Source: Paraburkholderia phenazinium
GTDB lineage: Bacteria > Pseudomonadota > Gammaproteobacteria > Burkholderiales > Burkholderiaceae
Direction of reading: 5' to 3'
Assembly: GCF_900141745.1 (NCBI RefSeq)
Contig: NZ_FSRM01000002.1
Span: forward strand, 372,001-436,000
Length of the DNA: 64,000 bases
Part shown: piece after piece, positions 9,828-19,412 of the stretch
Layout of the letters: the number at the start of each line of letters is the position of its first letter
Numbering within the stretch: the first letter of the stretch is position 1
Notes under the pieces: model-generated
Seen by the model: the letters and a program-made list of their open reading frames with translations, nothing else
The model's database searches: none
Told to the model about the DNA's origin: nothing
Position numbers and translations under genes: made by a program

Positions 9828-9960
9828 AGGCCGGAGGCACCGGCATTGGAAAAATAGCTAACTGCGTTGTGAGTTATCACATATGCGACAGGTCGGGATA
9901 ACTTTAAGATCCGATGTGCTCGCTGCCGTTGATTCGAACTTACGTACAGGGTAAGAAAAA
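9828..9960 (+). repeat. duplicated intergenic element, copy 2 (operon leader)
   Basis: The second copy of the element at 6141-6273. It occupies the gap between the PucR stop codon (9824) and the hydratase start (10040), so the conserved core ends 111 bases before that start. A possible sigma-70 promoter (TTATCA, then GATAAC after about 16 bases) overlaps the AGTTATC/GATAACT inverted repeat, as expected for an operator-promoter. Regulatory function is inferred. Confidence 0.8.
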
Positions 9961-10039
9961 GTCAGGGCCTGCGCAAATTAATGAGCGTCGCCCGACCGGG
10001 CAGGCGCTGGACGTCCATGAACCCGGAAGGTCCGTTTCG

Positions 10040-10843
10040 ATGTCAAAAGATTTGTCTGCCCCCTGCTTCGACACCGTTCTCTACGAAAAGAGAAATGCTA
10101 CGGCTTACGTGACGCTGAACCGTCCCGAGCTAATGAACGCGCTGAACCGGAAGGCGATTGCAGAACTAGGCGCAGCGTTTGCCGACGCACAAGCGGACTC
10201 GCAGATTCGCGGCGTCATCATCACCGGCGCAGGCAACCGGGCATTCATTGCAGGAGCCGACATCTCTGAGCTCGCCACCGCCACGCCGATCGAGGCCGAA
10301 CGCCAGACGCGGGCGGGGCAAGCGCTTCTCAATCTCATCGAAAACCTCGGCAAGCCAGTCATTGCCGCAGTGAACGGCCTGGCACTTGGCGGTGGGTGCG
10401 AAACCGCACTCGCCTGTACGTTCCGGCTAGCCAGTCCGGGCGCGAAGTTCGGGCAGCCTGAGATCAAACTGGGGCTTATCCCCGGCTTCGGCGGAACGCA
10501 GCGGCTCCCTCGCCTCGTGGGCAGGAGTGTTGCGCTGAAACTCATCCTCACCGGCGAGATGGTATCCGCGGACGAGGCATATCGGATCGGCCTGGTAGAT
10601 GAAGTCGTAGAAGCCGGAAATCTGATCGCCCGCGCCGAGGCGCTTCTGGCACAAATCGCCGCCAACGCACCGTTAGCCGTCGCTTATGTAATGGATGCCG
10701 TCAACGTTGGGCTCAACTCAGCGTTGCCGGAGGGACTCGCGCTGGAAGGAAAACTCTTCGCGCTATGCGCAGCGACCGAGGACAAGAAAGAAGGGACCAC
10801 CGCCTTCCTGGAGAGGCGTCCGCCGAGATTCCAGGGCCGTTGA
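10040..10843 (+). CDS. enoyl-CoA hydratase/isomerase (crotonase family)
   Basis: A 267-residue crotonase-fold enzyme. The oxyanion-hole segment AFIAGADI is near residues 68-75, and LGGGCET and GQPEIKLGLIPG carry both catalytic glutamates (Glu121 and Glu141), as in true hydratases that add water to trans-2-enoyl-CoA. The ATG at 10040 is chosen because GGAAGG lies 9 bases upstream and the family start fits; the frame is open back to 9914. It is the first gene of a five-gene operon. The chain length of the substrate cannot be predicted. Confidence 0.92.
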   Translation: MSKDLSAPCFDTVLYEKRNATAYVTLNRPELMNALNRKAIAELGAAFADAQADSQIRGVIITGAGNRAFIAGADISELATATPIEAERQTRAGQALLNLIENLGKPVIAAVNGLALGGGCETALACTFRLASPGAKFGQPEIKLGLIPGFGGTQRLPRLVGRSVALKLILTGEMVSADEAYRIGLVDEVVEAGNLIARAEALLAQIAANAPLAVAYVMDAVNVGLNSALPEGLALEGKLFALCAATEDKKEGTTAFLERRPPRFQGR

Positions 10844-10935
10844 GACGGAACGGCTCTTCCTTGATCCAGCTCTCGATCCAGTCAAGCTTAGTAGTGCAAA
10901 TGGTCAACGTCTAACCCCAAATCGGGAACACTTCC

Positions 10936-12165
10936 ATGACTGACGGACAACGCGTGTTTTCAGGTCTCAAGGTGCTCGACCTTGCGAGCTACATTGCCGG
11001 CCCTGCGGCAACAACGATTCTGGCGGACTTCGGAGCAGACGTCATCAAGATCGAGCCGCCGGGTACGGGCGACGTGTACCGGTTCTTCTCGGCCATGCCG
11101 CCGAACCCGGTGGCAAACACGAACTACGCCTGGCAATTGACGAACCGCAACAAGCGCAGCATTGCCCTCGACCTGAAGTCCAGCGAAGCCAAGGAGGTGC
11201 TGACACGCCTCGTTCAATGGGCCGATGTCGTAGTCGTCAATTTCCCGCCACGTGTGAAAGCCGCTTTGGGCGTGAGCTACGAGGCGTTGTCGCCGCTCAA
11301 CCCGAAGCTGATCTACGCCGACATTACCGGCTATGGATCCGAAGGGCCCGACGCCGACACACCCGGTTTCGATGTCACGGCGTATTGGGCTCGCTCCGGC
11401 CTCATGGAAGTTACCCACGACGCCGGTAGCCCTCCGACACTCCCTATTCCGGGGATTGGCGACCACGCCACGGCCACAACACTGTATGCGGCGATCGTCA
11501 CGGCGCTCTATACACGCACCAGGACCGGCAAAGGCAGCCATGTGTCGACTTCGCTGATCGCCAACGGTATCTGGGCAGCAGCCGCGTGGGTCGAGGGCGG
11601 TCTCAATGGCGGTCGATTCTTCGCCCAGCACGACCGGAAGAATCCACCCAACGCACTGCTGAACCCATACCAGACAGCCGACGGTCGCTGGATTCTGCTG
11701 GTTGCGGCGCAACGCAAGGACTGGGCCGCCTTTACCCGCGCTATCGGTGTGCCAGAGCTTCTGGAAGACCCAAGATTTTCCGACGAACGACGTATCGATA
11801 ACGCAGCCGCGTTGGTCAAAATTCTCGATCCGCTATTCGCGAGCCAGCCGCTTGCCTTCTGGAAAAAAACGCTTAACGCGGCGCGCGTGATTTTTGGCGT
11901 CGTGCAGATTGCCGAAGAGATCATTCACGATCCGCAACTGGAGGCCAACGGCATCGTCGTGCCGCTCGATCTGCCGGGAAAGCCCGCCATGCGCACGGTC
12001 AGCAATCCTATCCAGATCATGGGTGAACACAAAGTGAAGCCGGGCGCCGCGCCGCAACTCGGGGAACACGGCGCCGAGATCCTGCGAGAGATGGGCTTCA
12101 CTCAGGACGAGATCGCACGTCTTCACGAGGCAGGCACTGTCGCGCGATTCGAAGGCGCGGCCTGA
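10936..12165 (+). CDS. class III CoA-transferase (CaiB/BaiF/Frc family)
   Basis: 409 residues with the family N-terminus ([13 protein letters not shown]), the nucleotide-binding-like segment [11 protein letters not shown], and [12 protein letters not shown] followed by PGFD, whose Asp146 matches the catalytic aspartate that forms the enzyme-acyl anhydride. These enzymes move CoA between carboxylic acids. In this operon it probably activates the acid that is then attacked by the dehydrogenase and hydratase, or removes CoA from a late intermediate. It lies 92 bases after the hydratase gene. Confidence 0.92.
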   Translation: MTDGQRVFSGLKVLDLASYIAGPAATTILADFGADVIKIEPPGTGDVYRFFSAMPPNPVANTNYAWQLTNRNKRSIALDLKSSEAKEVLTRLVQWADVVVVNFPPRVKAALGVSYEALSPLNPKLIYADITGYGSEGPDADTPGFDVTAYWARSGLMEVTHDAGSPPTLPIPGIGDHATATTLYAAIVTALYTRTRTGKGSHVSTSLIANGIWAAAAWVEGGLNGGRFFAQHDRKNPPNALLNPYQTADGRWILLVAAQRKDWAAFTRAIGVPELLEDPRFSDERRIDNAAALVKILDPLFASQPLAFWKKTLNAARVIFGVVQIAEEIIHDPQLEANGIVVPLDLPGKPAMRTVSNPIQIMGEHKVKPGAAPQLGEHGAEILREMGFTQDEIARLHEAGTVARFEGAA

Positions 12166-12251
12166 TTCCACCGCGTTGGACGGTTTGCGCGAACGCCCTT
12201 GGCTGCCAGGCACGCGCAAGCCATTACCCAGCCATTCACCTGGAGCTTTAC

Positions 12252-13007
12252 ATGACTGAAGACGAAATTCGCGCACACGCCTACACGATGCCGATCAGCA
12301 GCCCAGCCTATCCCAAACCGCCTTTCCGGTTTGTCGACCGCGAATTCATCATCATTACCTATCGCACCGATCCGCAAGCGCTGGCCAGAATCATCCCTGC
12401 ACCGCTGCTTCCTGCCGAACCTATCGTCAAGTACGAATTCATCAGGATGCCCGACTCGAGCGGCCTCGGCTCATACACCGAATCGGGTCAAGTCGTACCG
12501 GTGACTTTCGACGGTGTATCCGGAGGCTTCACACACGCGATGTACCTCGACAGCGGAGCCGGTATCGCCTCCGGACGTGAGTTACTTGGCTTTCCTAAAG
12601 TATTCGCCCAGCCGAAGCTTGAAATCCGCAACGACGCGCTGGTGGGAACCCTTGATTACAACGGTGTGCGCGTTGCAACCGCAACCATGGCGTACAAGTA
12701 CGAGCCACTCGATCTCGCTGCCGTCAAGAAGACGCTCGCGGCGCCTGGCTTTCTGCTGAAAATCTTACCTCACGTCGATGGGTCGTCGCGGGTCTGCGAA
12801 CTGGTCAGGTATTACGTCACCGACGTCACGGTCAAAGGCGCGTGGAGCGGGCCGGCCTCCCTTGAGCTGCATCCTCACTGTTTCGCGCCGGTCGCAAAGC
12901 TGCCGGTACTTGAGGTCCTATCGGCGATCCATATCCTGACCGACCTCACAATCGGTGGCGCCGAAGTCGTGCACGACTATCTGCACCATCCCTCGAACGC
13001 CTCCTGA
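12252..13007 (+). CDS. acetoacetate decarboxylase-like protein
   Basis: A 251-residue protein of the acetoacetate decarboxylase family. The active-site segment [16 protein letters not shown] carries Lys116 at the place of the Schiff-base lysine. In the classical clostridial enzyme this lysine is followed by a second lysine that lowers its pKa; here the next residue is Val117. It may therefore decarboxylate a different beta-keto acid, or act on a Schiff base without decarboxylation as some family members do. A GGAGC site lies before the ATG. It sits between the CoA-transferase and acyl-CoA dehydrogenase genes of the operon. Confidence 0.88.
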   Translation: MTEDEIRAHAYTMPISSPAYPKPPFRFVDREFIIITYRTDPQALARIIPAPLLPAEPIVKYEFIRMPDSSGLGSYTESGQVVPVTFDGVSGGFTHAMYLDSGAGIASGRELLGFPKVFAQPKLEIRNDALVGTLDYNGVRVATATMAYKYEPLDLAAVKKTLAAPGFLLKILPHVDGSSRVCELVRYYVTDVTVKGAWSGPASLELHPHCFAPVAKLPVLEVLSAIHILTDLTIGGAEVVHDYLHHPSNAS

Positions 13008-13030
13008 TCAACGCTCTAGTGGAACTCTCC

Positions 13031-14236
13031 ATGACTGCCAGTTCAAAGCCTAACCACGCGCTTCCCGCTCCCGATAGCGACTTCTATCTGCTTAACGAGA
13101 TTCTGAACGATACCGAGAGGGCTTTGCTTAAGCGGGTAAGGACCTTCATGGAGAGCCAGGTCGCGCCTGTGATCAACAAATTTTGGGCCGAGGATGCGTT
13201 CCCGTTCGAACTCATTCCCGGCATCCGGGACCTCGGCATCGTAGGCGTCGGATTCGAAGGATATGGCTGCCCTGGCGGCAGTACGCTTTTCGATGGATTT
13301 ATCGCCATGGAGCTGGCGCGCGTCGACTCTTCCATCGCAACTTTTTATGGCGTCCACAGCGGACTGGCGATGGGCTCGATCTATCTTGGCGGTTCGGAAG
13401 AGCAGAAACAGAAATGGCTGCCGCCGATGGCACGGCTGGAAAAAGTCGGTTGCTTCGGACTGACCGAACCGCTGGTAGGGTCCGGCGCCGGGGGCGGATT
13501 GCTGACGACGGCGAGGCGTGAAGGGGATACGTGGATTCTGAACGGCCAAAAGCGGTGGATTGGAAATTCTCCCTGGTGCGACCTGTCGATTATCTGGGCA
13601 CGCGATGTCGATGACAATCAGGTCAAGGGTTTCATCGTCGAAAACAAAACCACCCCGGGCTTTTCCGTCGAAAAGATCGAGAACAAGATCGCGCTGCGAG
13701 TCGTGCAGAACGGCGTCATCACGCTCGATAACTGCAGGGTGCCAGAAGAGAACCGCCTCCAGAGCGATCTGTCCTTCCGCGACACCGCGCGGGTACTGCG
13801 GCTGACCCGTCAATACGTTGCATGGGAGGCGGTCGGCTGCAGCATGGGGGCTTACGAACACGCGCTGCGCTACGCGCAGACTCGCGAGCAGTTCGGCAAA
13901 CCGATCGCATCGTTCCAGATGGTGCAGGATCTTCTTGCCAGGATGCTCGGCAATATTACCGCGTCACAATGCATGGTCGTACGTCTGGCCCAGTTGCAGG
14001 ATCAGGGCAAACTGCTGGACCAGCATTCCGCACTGGCCAAGGCATTTTGCACGACCCGTATGCGCGAGACCGTCGCGTGGGCGCGGGAAATCTTTGGCGG
14101 TAACGGCATCGTGCTCGACTATAACGTCGCACGCTTCTTCGCCGACGCCGAAGCGCTCTATTCATACGAAGGCACCCGCGAAATGAACTCCCTGATCGTC
14201 GGCAAGGCGGTGAGTGGTTTTAGCGCTTTCGTCTGA
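13031..14236 (+). CDS. acyl-CoA dehydrogenase (glutaryl-CoA dehydrogenase-like)
   Basis: A 401-residue FAD enzyme of the acyl-CoA dehydrogenase family. It has the three-domain layout, the flavin segment FGLTEP, and YEGTREMNSLIVG near the C-terminus, where Glu380 matches the catalytic base of the glutaryl-CoA dehydrogenase subgroup. It should introduce a 2,3 double bond into an acyl-CoA and pass electrons to ETF. After FGLTEP the usual HGSDP is replaced by LVGSGAGGG, an unusual substrate-loop sequence. The ATG at 13031 is preferred over the GTG at 13019, being closer to the family start. Confidence 0.92.
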   Translation: MTASSKPNHALPAPDSDFYLLNEILNDTERALLKRVRTFMESQVAPVINKFWAEDAFPFELIPGIRDLGIVGVGFEGYGCPGGSTLFDGFIAMELARVDSSIATFYGVHSGLAMGSIYLGGSEEQKQKWLPPMARLEKVGCFGLTEPLVGSGAGGGLLTTARREGDTWILNGQKRWIGNSPWCDLSIIWARDVDDNQVKGFIVENKTTPGFSVEKIENKIALRVVQNGVITLDNCRVPEENRLQSDLSFRDTARVLRLTRQYVAWEAVGCSMGAYEHALRYAQTREQFGKPIASFQMVQDLLARMLGNITASQCMVVRLAQLQDQGKLLDQHSALAKAFCTTRMRETVAWAREIFGGNGIVLDYNVARFFADAEALYSYEGTREMNSLIVGKAVSGFSAFV

Positions 14237-14264
14237 CCTCACTCCACTCGAAGGATTGTTAGTT

Positions 14265-15200
14265 ATGAGCAAAGACATCAACCGCATTGCCATTATCGGC
14301 ACCGGCGTCATCGGTGCGAGCTGGGCCGCCTTGTTCCTTGCCAAGGGTAAGGATGTCATCGCCACGGACATCGCGCCGGATGCCCAAGTGAAGCTCGAGG
14401 CGTTCATCGACGCGGCATGGCCCGCATTGGAAAGGTTGGGACTCGCGCCAGGGGCCTCGCGCACCCGACTGGAGTTCGCGGCGAATCTCGACGACGCGGT
14501 GGCCGGCAGCGATTTGGTCCAGGAGAATGGACCCGAGCGTATCGATTTCAAAAAAGACCTCTACAGGCATCTCGACAATATCCTGGCGCCCACCACGATC
14601 ATCGCGTCGAGTTCTTCCGGCCTGACCATGAGCGAGATCCAGTCGGCCTGCAAGAATTATCCTGAGCGGTGCGTGATTGGACATCCGTTCAATCCGCCAC
14701 ACCTGATACCGCTGGTTGAAATTGTCGGCGGCGCCAAAACATCTGAAGAGACCATCGAACGTGTCGCGGCTTTTTATAGCGGTCTCGGAAAGCGCACTGT
14801 TCGTCTGCATAAGGAGGTGCCGGGGCACGTCGCTAACCGGCTACAAGCCGCGCTATACCGAGAAATGGTGTATCTGATCTCGGAGGGCGTGGTCAGCGTG
14901 GCCGACGCGGATACTGCTGTTTCCTGGGGACCCGGTCTGCGCTGGGGTGGTATGGGTCCGAGCCTGCTCTTTCATCTGGGCGGAGGCGATGGCGGTATCG
15001 AACATTTCTTCGAACAGTTCACGGGACCGATGAGCGCATGGTGGCACGTACTCGGCGCGCCCGAGCTGACCCCCGAGGTTCGCGCAACCATCATCCGAGG
15101 GGTGCACGAACAGACTCAATCGCGATCCGCGCATGAACTTGCCGCGCATCGCGATGAGATCCTGCTCGGCCTCCTGTCCCTTCGGGGAGACGAAGTCTGA
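14265..15200 (+). CDS. 3-hydroxyacyl dehydrogenase, carnitine-dehydrogenase-like
   Basis: A 311-residue enzyme with an N-terminal Rossmann site (IGTGVIGASW, residues 11-20) and the 3-hydroxyacyl-CoA dehydrogenase catalytic residues Ser118, His140 (GHPFNPP) and Glu152. The spacing and features such as AWPALERLGLAPGAS and LRWGGMGPS are closer to L-carnitine dehydrogenase and L-gulonate dehydrogenase than to FadB, so the substrate may be a free 3-hydroxy acid rather than a CoA ester. AAGGA lies 9 bases before the ATG. It is the last gene of the operon and is convergent with the porin. Confidence 0.88.
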   Translation: MSKDINRIAIIGTGVIGASWAALFLAKGKDVIATDIAPDAQVKLEAFIDAAWPALERLGLAPGASRTRLEFAANLDDAVAGSDLVQENGPERIDFKKDLYRHLDNILAPTTIIASSSSGLTMSEIQSACKNYPERCVIGHPFNPPHLIPLVEIVGGAKTSEETIERVAAFYSGLGKRTVRLHKEVPGHVANRLQAALYREMVYLISEGVVSVADADTAVSWGPGLRWGGMGPSLLFHLGGGDGGIEHFFEQFTGPMSAWWHVLGAPELTPEVRATIIRGVHEQTQSRSAHELAAHRDEILLGLLSLRGDEV

Positions 15201-15251
15201 TGTTGTCACGAGGCTGGTAAACCCCAGCCGCGACTGCTGAGTGCCATGGAA

Positions 15252-16373
15252 CTAGAAGCGCTTGCGGATCCCGATCCGCAGCGCCACCTGATTCGGCGAG
15301 CTGGACGGTTCGAGCACGGGCGCGAGATCGGCAACCGCTCCGCCTCCAGCATGCATGTAGGTTCCGGACAGGTAGACATCGGTGGACTTGGAGAGAAAAT
15401 AGTCCGCGCTCGCATCGAACTCCTGATACTTCGGTTCCTGCCCGGTCGCGGAGACATTCCCTATCGTATAGCTGTACGCAGCGCCCAGTTGCAACGTCGG
15501 CGTCACCATGTAGCTGGCAACCACTTCGCCGATATTGAACGTCACGTGTCCGTCGATCTTCGCGCCTACCGTGGGGTCGAGACCACCGAACTGCGTGTGC
15601 GTCCAGTCGGCGCTCAACTTCGCCGCACCGAACGTGTAGGCGGCGGCAAACCCGAACACCTTATAGCTGCTGGCGGCGAGTCCATAGTTGCCGTCGACGG
15701 TATTGGTGGCCGTCCATACCCCCTCCGTCACGGCGGTGGCCGGATGGTCGATCGAGGTATAGGCGCCCACCAGTTGCAGACTGCCGTTCACATACTGCAG
15801 CGCAAAGGACTTCGCGCTGTTCTGCGCGACATCGCCCGCGACGCCGCCGAAGCTGTAGGTCGCCACGCCGGTTAAGCCAGCAATGGTTGGAGAGACGTAC
15901 TTGACGGCATTGTTGAGGTGAAAGTCGATGCCGTTATTATCCAGGTCCCCGGGGTGCGGAAACAGAATGCCACCCGGCAAGAGACCGTTTGCCGATAGCG
16001 CGCCGATATAGTCGCCGATTTCTTCGCCCTGCCGTCCTAACGTCAACGTGCCGTATGTGTCGTTGGTCAGGCCGACATAAGCCAGTCGTCCAAACTCCCG
16101 GCCGCCCTGGCTGAACGCGCCGGTATTGACGTTAAAGCCGTTTTCGAGCCTGAAGATTGCCTTCGTACCGCCCCCGAGGTCTTCGGCGCCCTTGAAACCC
16201 CAGCGATTGCCCTGCGAAATGCTGCTCTGCATCTGCAAGGCGCTCTTGCCGCCCTGGTTACTCGACCACGTCAGACCGTCGTCGATGATGCCGTAAATCG
16301 TCACGCTGCTTTGGGCCCAGGCCCCAGCACTAGAGAACGAGAGTCCAGCCAAAGCGAGGAGCAGCTTCTTCAC
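15252..16373 (-). CDS. Gram-negative porin (OmpC-like, Burkholderiales type)
   Basis: 373 residues, with a signal peptide of about 20 residues ending AWA before QSSVTIYGIIDDGLTW, which is the standard start of Burkholderiales general porins. Repeated alternating hydrophobic strands follow, and the protein ends in RKRF with the terminal Phe needed for outer-membrane assembly. It forms a trimeric diffusion channel. Its position between two catabolic clusters suggests uptake of their substrates (inference). It is divergent from the permease gene at 16762, with 388 bases between. Confidence 0.95.
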   Translation of the reverse strand: MKKLLLALAGLSFSSAGAWAQSSVTIYGIIDDGLTWSSNQGGKSALQMQSSISQGNRWGFKGAEDLGGGTKAIFRLENGFNVNTGAFSQGGREFGRLAYVGLTNDTYGTLTLGRQGEEIGDYIGALSANGLLPGGILFPHPGDLDNNGIDFHLNNAVKYVSPTIAGLTGVATYSFGGVAGDVAQNSAKSFALQYVNGSLQLVGAYTSIDHPATAVTEGVWTATNTVDGNYGLAASSYKVFGFAAAYTFGAAKLSADWTHTQFGGLDPTVGAKIDGHVTFNIGEVVASYMVTPTLQLGAAYSYTIGNVSATGQEPKYQEFDASADYFLSKSTDVYLSGTYMHAGGGAVADLAPVLEPSSSPNQVALRIGIRKRF

Positions 16374-16761
16374 AATGTTTCCTTATATGATTTATCCAGC
16401 TTTCGTTTGCATGACGAACTAATCTGATTGGGCAGAAGATTTAGCGTTCACCCAGCACGCGCAACGGGGCGGCACTTCGACATGGCGAAGACCCACCCCG
16501 TGAACCGAAATCTAAGTTGGCATATTCCCGGCAGCAAATCAGCCAAAAACGGCCTGCCAAATAAGCGTGACTTATTCGGGCGAAATTCGGCAAGTGCAGC
16601 GCGCCCGACATGAAGCCGGCTCATAGCGTTCATTTTTGTCCCGAATTTGACCGGCCTTTTCGCCGCGCCTATCGTTCGGCCATGTTTCCCGAGTGTCTCC
16701 TCTGCCTGCTGCCCCCGGTCTCCGGCGAGCAGGAACTCCAACTTCGTGTGTGCCCAATACC
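16374..16761. promoter_or_regulatory. divergent intergenic region with shared CATTTT / TTTGAC motif
   Basis: No gene is visible in these 388 bases between the porin and the permease. At 16631-16651 the sequence is CATTTT, five bases, then CGAATTTGAC. Closely similar sites occur at 21662-21680 and 24054-24072, each before another unit of the same catabolic island. It may be a binding site for one of the two LysR proteins nearby (inference). A frame open from 16693 could extend the permease, but no clear ribosome-binding site is present for either start. Confidence 0.5.
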
Positions 16762-18102
16762 ATGAACTCCGACGCGACAGTGACGCTTGCTCCCCCAACT
16801 CCCGCCCGCCCCATCAGCACGGTGCGTCGCGCCGTGACGACTGCCGTGCTTGGACAGGTGCTCGAGTGGTATGACTTTTTTCTGTACGGCACGGCCGCTG
16901 CGCTGGTGTTTGGCCACCTGTTTTTCCCGGTCGGGAACGATCCGTTGACGGGCACGATTGCCGCATTCGGCGGCTTTACGGTGGGCTTTATCGCGCGTCC
17001 GATCGGCGGTGTGCTGTGCGGGCACATTGGCGACCGCTACGGCCGCAAGACGGTCATGATGCTAACCCTGCTGACCATGGGAACCGCGACCGTATGCATG
17101 GGTTTGCTGCCCACCTACCAGCAAGTCGGCCTGGCGGCTCCGGTATTGCTCGTGCTGCTTCGCATCCTTCAAGGTCTTGCAGCGGGCGGCGAATGGAGCG
17201 GCAGCATCCTGCTGATTCACGAGAGCGCCCCCGCGTCGAAGCGCGGTGCACTCGCAGCCTGGAGCCCTGGCGGCGCAGCGTTTGGTTTCGTCCTGTCGAC
17301 GCTCGCGTTCCTCCTCGTCAAGCGCTTGTCGCCCGATGATTTCCAGAGTTGGGGCTGGCGCTTACCGTTTCTTTGCAGTGCGCTGCTCGTGGTGCTCGGC
17401 CTGTGGATGCGCCGCTCCGTGGAGGAAAGCGCCGAGTTTGCCGAAGTCCGGGCCACGGGTAAAGAGAGCCGTCTGCCAATTGCGGAAGTGCTGCGCCGTT
17501 GCCCCCGCCAGGTGCTGACGGTCTTCGGCCTGCGCTTCGGCGAGGGCGCAGCATCGTATATCTTCTTCGCCTTTTCGATCGCCTACGGTCAGTTCATCGG
17601 CCTGAAATCGTCGTGGCTCCTCGGCGGCCTGACGGTCTCCATGCTGCTGATGATTCCGGTCTCGCTGTTCACAGGACACCTTACCGACAAGGTGGGCCGC
17701 AAGCCCGTCTACCTGGTCGGCGCCATTGCAATTGTTCTGGTCGCTTACCCCTACTTCGTGTTGCTGAGCTCCGGCGAGTTCGTCAAGGTCATGGCCGCTC
17801 TTATTCTCGCCAACAGCATCACGCTCGGCATACTCGAAGGCGCGCAACCCGCCTTCATCAGCGAATTGCTGCCGGTCCATCTGCGCTTCTCGGGACTCGG
17901 TATTGGACGGGAGATTTCATCGGTGCTGGGTGCCGGCCTCTCGCCCATGATCGCCACTGCCCTGCTCGCGCATTACCACAGTGCGACGCCCGTCGCCCTC
18001 TATCTCGGCGTGCTTGGGCTGATTACCGTGCTCGCCACCTGTCTCGCGCCCGAGACTTTCCCCAAGGCGCTCCGGCTGCAGGCGAGACAGGACGCTCAAT
18101 GA
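16762..18102 (+). CDS. MFS permease, MHS (metabolite:H+ symporter) family
   Basis: 446 residues with about 12 membrane helices. VLEWYDFFLYGTAAALVF in the first helix and GDRYGRK between helices 2 and 3 are hallmarks of the MHS group, which imports small organic acids with protons (KgtP, ProP, ShiA, PcaT relatives). It is paralogous to the permease at 21767. It leads a unit containing the flavin monooxygenase and its reductase, so it probably imports their substrate. The start at 16762 is set by the family N-terminus, because no Shine-Dalgarno sequence is clear. Confidence 0.9.
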   Translation: MNSDATVTLAPPTPARPISTVRRAVTTAVLGQVLEWYDFFLYGTAAALVFGHLFFPVGNDPLTGTIAAFGGFTVGFIARPIGGVLCGHIGDRYGRKTVMMLTLLTMGTATVCMGLLPTYQQVGLAAPVLLVLLRILQGLAAGGEWSGSILLIHESAPASKRGALAAWSPGGAAFGFVLSTLAFLLVKRLSPDDFQSWGWRLPFLCSALLVVLGLWMRRSVEESAEFAEVRATGKESRLPIAEVLRRCPRQVLTVFGLRFGEGAASYIFFAFSIAYGQFIGLKSSWLLGGLTVSMLLMIPVSLFTGHLTDKVGRKPVYLVGAIAIVLVAYPYFVLLSSGEFVKVMAALILANSITLGILEGAQPAFISELLPVHLRFSGLGIGREISSVLGAGLSPMIATALLAHYHSATPVALYLGVLGLITVLATCLAPETFPKALRLQARQDAQ

Positions 18103-18163
18103 CATCACAGCGGCGGTAGTCCGCGACTCCATTCGTTTCGTCAATACATTCAAGGTATCGAGC

Positions 18164-19381
18164 ATGCAAACCCTCCAAAGCTCAGGCGCGTCGACTTATG
18201 TCTACAACGCCCAGCCCGGCAGTTCAGCCACTGACTATCCGGAGTACTCAGGCCCGATCAGCCTGGATATCCTGATCGAGGAAATCGAGCGTCGCCGGGA
18301 CGAATTCGACCGGTTGTCCCACGTTCCGCGTGACATGGTCGCAAAGATGAAACGCGCGGGTATTTTCCGCGCCAGCACGCCGCAGCGTTTCGGCGGCGAT
18401 GCACTGCCGCCCCCGCGTTTTCTGGAAACACTGGAACGTATCGCCATTGCCGATGGATCGACTGCGTGGGTGGCGGCGTTCGGTTCCGCGAATACCTATC
18501 TCGCGGCGCTGCCGCTCGAGACTCAGACGCACATCTACGCGGGTGGTCCGGATCAGGTGTTTGCCGGTGGTCTCTATCCGCTTCAGAAGGCCGCACAGGC
18601 TCCGCACGGCTACCTGGTCAGCGGGCAATGGCGTTTCGCCAGCGGTTGCAAGGGCGCGGACTGGATCGGAGTGGGCATCGGTGGCGTCCCGGCCAACACG
18701 GGCGAAGCGGGCGCCGGGAAACCGTTCACAGCCGTCTTTCCAGCAAGCGAGGTCGAGATCGTCGAAAACTGGAACGTGGTCGGGATGCAAGGCACCGGCA
18801 GCCACGATCTGCGTCTGCAGAACAAGTTCGTCGACGCCCAGTGGACCTTCGTGCGCGGCGGCGCGGCGCTCATCGACGAGCCGCTCTATCGATACCCCGC
18901 CATCGCATATCAGGCCCAGGTGCACGCCGCGGTCAACATCGGGCTGGCGCGCGCCGCGCTCGATCTGCTTGCGCAGATGTCCGGCGTCACGCAGACCACC
19001 ACGGGCGCACCGCGTCTGGCGGACCGGGCCTACTACCGCTCAGGTCTCGCGAAGGCAGAAGCCAACTGGCGCAGCGCACGGGCCTTCTTCTTCGAATCCG
19101 CGGAAGCCGCGTGGCAAACGATTCTGGCGGGCGACCCCGTGATGCCGGCTCAGGCGAACCTCCTGCGGCTCAGCGCAACACATGCGGCGCAGGTCGGCGC
19201 AGAGGTCGTGATGCAGGCGTATCAGATGGCCGGCATTGCGGCGATCTACCGCGAGAATCGTCTGCAGCGGCTGGTGCGCGATTCGATCGTGGTGACACAA
19301 CACGCGTTTCTTGGCGAGGGCACCTACGATGCATCGGGTGCGCTGTTCGTCGGCATTCCGCCCGTCACGCCCTATCCGTGA
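18164..19381 (+). CDS. flavin-dependent monooxygenase, acyl-CoA dehydrogenase fold (IacA/HpaH class)
   Basis: A 405-residue protein of the acyl-CoA dehydrogenase fold that lacks the CoA-dehydrogenase catalytic glutamate pattern and instead looks like class D flavin monooxygenases (IacA, HsaA, C2-type 4-hydroxyphenylacetate hydroxylase). Recognisable segments are VPRDMVAKMKRAGIFR, DGSTAWVAAFGS and SGQWRFASG. These enzymes use reduced flavin supplied by a separate reductase to hydroxylate an aromatic ring, and the next gene is exactly such a reductase. AAGG lies 8 bases before the ATG. Indole-3-acetate is a candidate substrate, given the other genes of the island, but this is inferred. Confidence 0.82.
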   Translation: MQTLQSSGASTYVYNAQPGSSATDYPEYSGPISLDILIEEIERRRDEFDRLSHVPRDMVAKMKRAGIFRASTPQRFGGDALPPPRFLETLERIAIADGSTAWVAAFGSANTYLAALPLETQTHIYAGGPDQVFAGGLYPLQKAAQAPHGYLVSGQWRFASGCKGADWIGVGIGGVPANTGEAGAGKPFTAVFPASEVEIVENWNVVGMQGTGSHDLRLQNKFVDAQWTFVRGGAALIDEPLYRYPAIAYQAQVHAAVNIGLARAALDLLAQMSGVTQTTTGAPRLADRAYYRSGLAKAEANWRSARAFFFESAEAAWQTILAGDPVMPAQANLLRLSATHAAQVGAEVVMQAYQMAGIAAIYRENRLQRLVRDSIVVTQHAFLGEGTYDASGALFVGIPPVTPYP

Positions 19382-19412
19382 TGCGGAGCCCCTTATGACC
19401 GAGGACAACACC

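Noticed and set aside
10040..15200. Assignment of the operon to carnitine degradation
   Set aside because: The last enzyme resembles carnitine dehydrogenase, but no betainyl-CoA cleavage enzyme or betaine genes are nearby, so a carnitine pathway is not supported.
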